A DNA stretch of 6,903 nucleotides, taken from contig CALETL010000008.1 of NCBI GenBank assembly GCA_937920485.1, positions 1 to 6,903 on the forward strand, read 5' to 3'. The notes beneath the pieces are model-generated. The model did no database searches. It was not told where the DNA came from and saw only the letters and a program-made list of their open reading frames with translations. How positions within the stretch are numbered: position 1 is the stretch's first letter; each line of letters starts with the position of its first letter. Made by a program: the position numbers and the translations under genes. This stretch comes from an uncultured Phycisphaerae bacterium. GTDB lineage: Bacteria > Planctomycetota > Phycisphaerae > Sedimentisphaerales > Anaerohalosphaeraceae. Shown in pieces: positions 5,405 to 6,903 of this stretch.

Positions 5405-5938
5405 ATGGCCAAGCGCAATCGGAACGTAACAGTTCTGTTTTCTTTAATTGCATCAATGACTGTCGGCGCGCTTGTTTTGATGGCGCTGGACAACCCCCGT
5501 CCTATCACCGGAGCGTATAGTCTGTCCAGTTATCTGCGGCTGGATCCTGCCGAAAACATGGTCAAAAACACCCTGACCGTTTCCCCCGGCTACTGGGATC
5601 GGGTGGAAGTGTATTACAGCCGGACCGATGGCGGAAATGCCGATGAACTGGCGTTGTTGACCGATTTGGCCAATGGCACCAAGGCCCAGTTCCATTTTGT
5701 GATTGGTAATGGAAACGGGGCCGAAGATGGCGCGATCGAAGCCGGCGAGTACTGGAAGTTCCAGCGTTTGTGCAGTGGCCGCAATGGCGTGGTTCGGGTC
5801 TGTGTGATTTCCGACGGGCGATCCGAATCGGTAACCAACTGCCAGATAAACCGAACCAATGCTTTGGTCGAGACGCTGATCCGAACATTCGGGATTTCTT
5901 CCCGCAATATCCACTATCCCGCTAGTTGGCAGATGTAA
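5405..5938 (+). CDS. Membrane-anchored amidase_2/PGRP-like protein with lost zinc ligands
   Basis: 177 aa. A basic N terminus (MAKRNRN) and a hydrophobic stretch at about 8-27 form a single N-terminal anchor, placing the rest outside the membrane. The soluble part follows the order of type-2 N-acetylmuramoyl-L-alanine amidases/PGRPs. A beta strand VEVYYSRT (67-74) sits where active enzymes have IVxHHSxT. QFHFVIGNG with EDGAIEAGEYW (95-117) parallels the YHFVIGNG...DGxIExGRxW block. VRVCVISDG (130-138) parallels IGIxLVGDF, TNCQINR (144-150) the PTxxQ helix start, and there is a final NIHYP. The first zinc histidine is replaced by tyrosine and the middle one is not found, so cleavage of peptidoglycan is unlikely; binding is possible. 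AAGGA (5395-5399) 5 nt before ATG supports this start over an upstream ATG at 5306, which lies at the promoter. The fold assignment is inference. Confidence 0.75.
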   Translation: MAKRNRNVTVLFSLIASMTVGALVLMALDNPRPITGAYSLSSYLRLDPAENMVKNTLTVSPGYWDRVEVYYSRTDGGNADELALLTDLANGTKAQFHFVIGNGNGAEDGAIEAGEYWKFQRLCSGRNGVVRVCVISDGRSESVTNCQINRTNALVETLIRTFGISSRNIHYPASWQM

Positions 5939-6005
5939 AAGTACCAGTTGAGTATCATTTCAGGATTTTTCCCTCGCAGTTCATTTTTTGACTTCAGGTC
6001 TCTGT

Positions 6006-6034
6006 ATGCGGCAATAATAGTTTTTTATGCCGAT
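6006..6034 (+). terminator. Weak bulged hairpin after the amidase-like gene
   Basis: AT, then CGGCA, a bulged A and TAA (6006-6017) can pair with TTATGCCG and AT (6025-6034), with a loop containing a T run. There is no T tract after the stem, so it is a poor intrinsic terminator. It is recorded because it is the only stem in the 238-nt gap between this gene and the tRNA. Confidence 0.2.
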
Positions 6035-6073
6035 GGGTATTAGCTGATCTTGAAGGTTTGGTGCAGATTTCGA

Positions 6074-6104
6074 TTGACGAGTCGGAGTTTTTGCATTATA
6101 TAAC
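6074..6104 (+). promoter_or_regulatory. Candidate promoter for tRNA-Arg
   Basis: TTGACG (6074-6079) is followed after 17 bp by TATATA (6097-6102), or after 19 bp by TATAAC (6099-6104). The predicted start is near 6109, giving a 5' tRNA leader of roughly 68 nt. No better pair was seen closer to the tRNA. Confidence 0.5.
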
Positions 6105-6176
6105 GTTTCTTTGAAAAGGGCTTTGTGAAAGCATTTTCGGTGCAGTTGCCTGGCTCAAAAACAGTGTCGAATTGTA

Positions 6177-6250
6177 GTCCCCGTAGCTCAATTGGATAGA
6201 GTGTCGGCCTCCGAAGCCGAAGGTTGCAGGTTCGAATCCCGCCGGGGACG
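6177..6250 (+). tRNA. tRNA-Arg (anticodon CCG)
   Basis: A complete 74-nt cloverleaf. Acceptor GTCCCCG (6177-6183) pairs with CGGGGAC (6243-6249), with discriminator G6250. The D arm is GCTC/GAGT with loop AATTGGATA. Anticodon stem TCGGC/GCCGA encloses loop CTCCGAA, giving anticodon CCG (6211-6213), which reads arginine codon CGG. The T arm has loop TTCGAAT. The T stem GCAGG/CCCGC has an A-C mismatch (A6228 with C6240). The 3' CCA is not encoded. Otherwise canonical. Confidence 0.97.
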
Positions 6251-6302
6251 TTGAATAACTCAAAGGCTGCTAATCAATTATCGTATGAGCATAAGTAATC
6301 TA

Positions 6303-6331
6303 TTGACACTCAGTTGCCGGATAAGTCTAAT
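6303..6331 (+). promoter_or_regulatory. Strong sigma-70-type promoter for the micropeptide and cold-shock genes
   Basis: TTGACA (6303-6308, perfect -35), a 17-bp spacer, and TCTAAT (6326-6331, five of six -10 bases). The predicted start is near 6338, about 26 nt before the ATG at 6364. It is the best promoter on the plus strand of the window. Confidence 0.75.
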
Positions 6332-6363
6332 GGTAGGAGATTTGAGAATAAAGGGAGATACTT

Positions 6364-6516
6364 ATGAGAAAACTATTGTTAGTGATGTTCATTTGGACAA
6401 GTTTTTATTGTTACCTTCCGGCTGTGGCCCTAGCCGAAGAAGGCGATAGACCGATACCACCTCAACCGAAAATCGAGCAGCAAATGCAGCGTATCCTGAA
6501 AGGTTTGATTGTGTAG
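6364..6516 (+). CDS. Small secreted peptide (50-aa precursor), unknown function
   Basis: A short reading frame with every sign of translation: GGGAG 6 nt before ATG and a strong promoter just upstream. The product begins MRKLLLVMFIW, a basic start and hydrophobic core, continues to about residue 23, and ends the signal in AVALA, an A-x-A site before E25. Cleavage would leave a 26-residue peptide, EEGDRPIPPQPKIEQQ then MQRILKGLIV, with a proline-rich start and an amphipathic, mildly basic tail. I do not recognise it. An alternative is that it is the intact head of a once longer secreted protein. It lies 80 nt before the cold-shock gene with no clear terminator, so the two may share a transcript. 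Confidence 0.65.
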   Translation: MRKLLLVMFIWTSFYCYLPAVALAEEGDRPIPPQPKIEQQMQRILKGLIV

Positions 6517-6596
6517 CCAAAGGTTTAATATGAGAAATGCCAGTTTAGTAGTGGTTGTTAACTTAATATTAGAAATGAGTTTAAGGAGTAGTAGTT

Positions 6597-6800
6597 ATGG
6601 CAACAGGCACAGTAAAATGGTTTGATGGTAAAAAGGGATTTGGATTTATCGTTCCTGATGATGGGGGAAATGAATTGTTTGTCCATCACTCTGACATTCA
6701 AATGGATGGATTCAAGGATCTAAATGATGGTCAAGCGGTCGAGTTTGAGGTAGGGGAAGGGCAAAAGGGTCCCTGTGCCCAGGCCGTTAAACCCTGTTAG
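6597..6800 (+). CDS. Cold-shock-domain protein (CspA family)
   Basis: A 67-aa single cold-shock domain that binds single-stranded nucleic acid and acts as an RNA chaperone or antiterminator in the cytoplasm. It starts with [15 protein letters not shown], in which RNP1 is KGFGFI (13-18). RNP2 is LFVHHSDI (27-34). The aromatic surface residues W8, F9, F15, F17, F28 and H30/H31 are present. The length is standard. Cysteines at 60 and 67 are uncommon for the family; position 60 is usually Gln in the GPQA motif. AAGGAG (6583-6588) lies 8 nt before ATG. It is probably transcribed with the micropeptide gene from the promoter at 6303-6331, with an 80-nt AT-rich gap between them. The paralogue type (cspA, B, etc.) cannot be told. 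Confidence 0.96.
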   Translation: MATGTVKWFDGKKGFGFIVPDDGGNELFVHHSDIQMDGFKDLNDGQAVEFEVGEGQKGPCAQAVKPC

Positions 6801-6805
6801 TATGA

Positions 6806-6824
6806 GAAGCTAATCGTTAGCTTC
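6806..6824 (+). terminator. Perfect 8-bp hairpin after the cold-shock gene
   Basis: GAAGCTAA (6806-6813), loop TCG, TTAGCTTC (6817-6824), starting 5 nt after the stop codon. There is no immediate T tract; a short TTTT occurs at 6837-6840. It may be a weak terminator, an attenuator, or a 3'-end stabilising stem between csp and the next gene. Confidence 0.5.
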
Positions 6825-6859
6825 ATAGGAGAATAATTTTAAGACAAGGATGAAAAGAC

Positions 6860-6903
6860 ATGGCAAAGAAAAAAGCAAAAAAGAAAGCTTGTAAGGAATC
6901 TCT
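6860..6903 (+). CDS. Start of a very lysine-rich protein, cut by the window edge
   Basis: ATG then codons for AKKKAKKKACKES and on past the edge (14 full codons seen). AAGGA (6846-6850) lies 9 nt upstream. An ATG at 6850 in another frame stops after 14 codons and is not preferred. A Lys/Ala-repeat start is typical of basic nucleic-acid-binding proteins, for example histone H1-like tails, but too little is seen for a family call. Confidence 0.4.
   Translation, partial: MAKKKAKKKACKES

Noticed and set aside
6530..6625. Short frame beginning MRNASLVVVV with AAAGG 6 nt upstream
   Set aside because: 31 residues, overlaps the csp start in another frame and has no signal or motif. Probably chance, although its ribosome-site-like sequence was noted.

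Overview
The window reads as a piece of a bacterial chromosome, probably from the Planctomycetota (Phycisphaerae-like) or a close relative. The evidence is indirect. An McsA/McsB protein-arginine kinase pair sits beside dnaK without ctsR or clpC, the McsA-like protein has a Cys-x-His zinc-finger variant, the pterin synthase homologue carries an E-P-L-H-x-H motif, and there is a PGRP/amidase-like membrane protein of a kind I associate with PVC bacteria. No taxonomic marker is decisive, and no insertion sequence, CRISPR array or phage gene is visible.

The left three quarters (1-5026) are all on the minus strand. In transcription order they hold a degenerate HD-type helical protein (5026-4340), coaD (4310-3789), a QueD/PTPS-family protein (3757-3392), mcsA (3292-2786) and mcsB (2789-1731, overlapping mcsA by 4 nt), and then dnaK (1464 to beyond the window edge; 488 codons present). 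Spacings of about 30 nt suggest that the first three are co-transcribed. mcsA has its own very good sigma-70-type promoter (TTGAAA, 17 nt, extended -10 TATAAT). dnaK is separated from mcsB by 266 nt.

That 266-nt gap is the most interesting part of the window. It carries a full-consensus -24/-12 (sigma-54) promoter facing dnaK, TGGCACG-N4-TTGCA. About 100 and 130 bp upstream of the predicted start lie two perfect 13-bp palindromes of the same form, TGCC-N5-GGCA, 29 bp apart. This is the layout of a promoter driven by a sigma-54 activator (bEBP), so the chaperone appears to be under enhancer-dependent control rather than CIRCE/HrcA or sigma-32 control. I see no CIRCE element.

The middle intergenic region (5027-5404) is divergent. 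On its minus side, a GC-rich and highly foldable block (5063-5152) starts at the predicted transcription start of the HD-like gene and is followed by a small hairpin that covers that gene's ribosome binding site: a candidate cis-regulatory RNA. On its plus side is a promoter for a membrane-anchored protein (5405-5938) that looks like an N-acetylmuramoyl-L-alanine amidase/PGRP domain with its zinc ligands lost.

The right end (5939-6903) is AT-rich and on the plus strand. It holds tRNA-Arg(CCG), a strong promoter (TTGACA-17-TCTAAT), a 50-aa secreted micropeptide, a cold-shock protein, a perfect hairpin, and the start of a very lysine-rich protein cut off by the window edge.

Functionally, mcsAB and dnaK form a protein quality-control neighbourhood (protein-arginine phosphorylation plus Hsp70). 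The cold-shock protein adds a second stress-related gene. coaD (coenzyme A) and the pterin enzyme are metabolic genes that share the strand.
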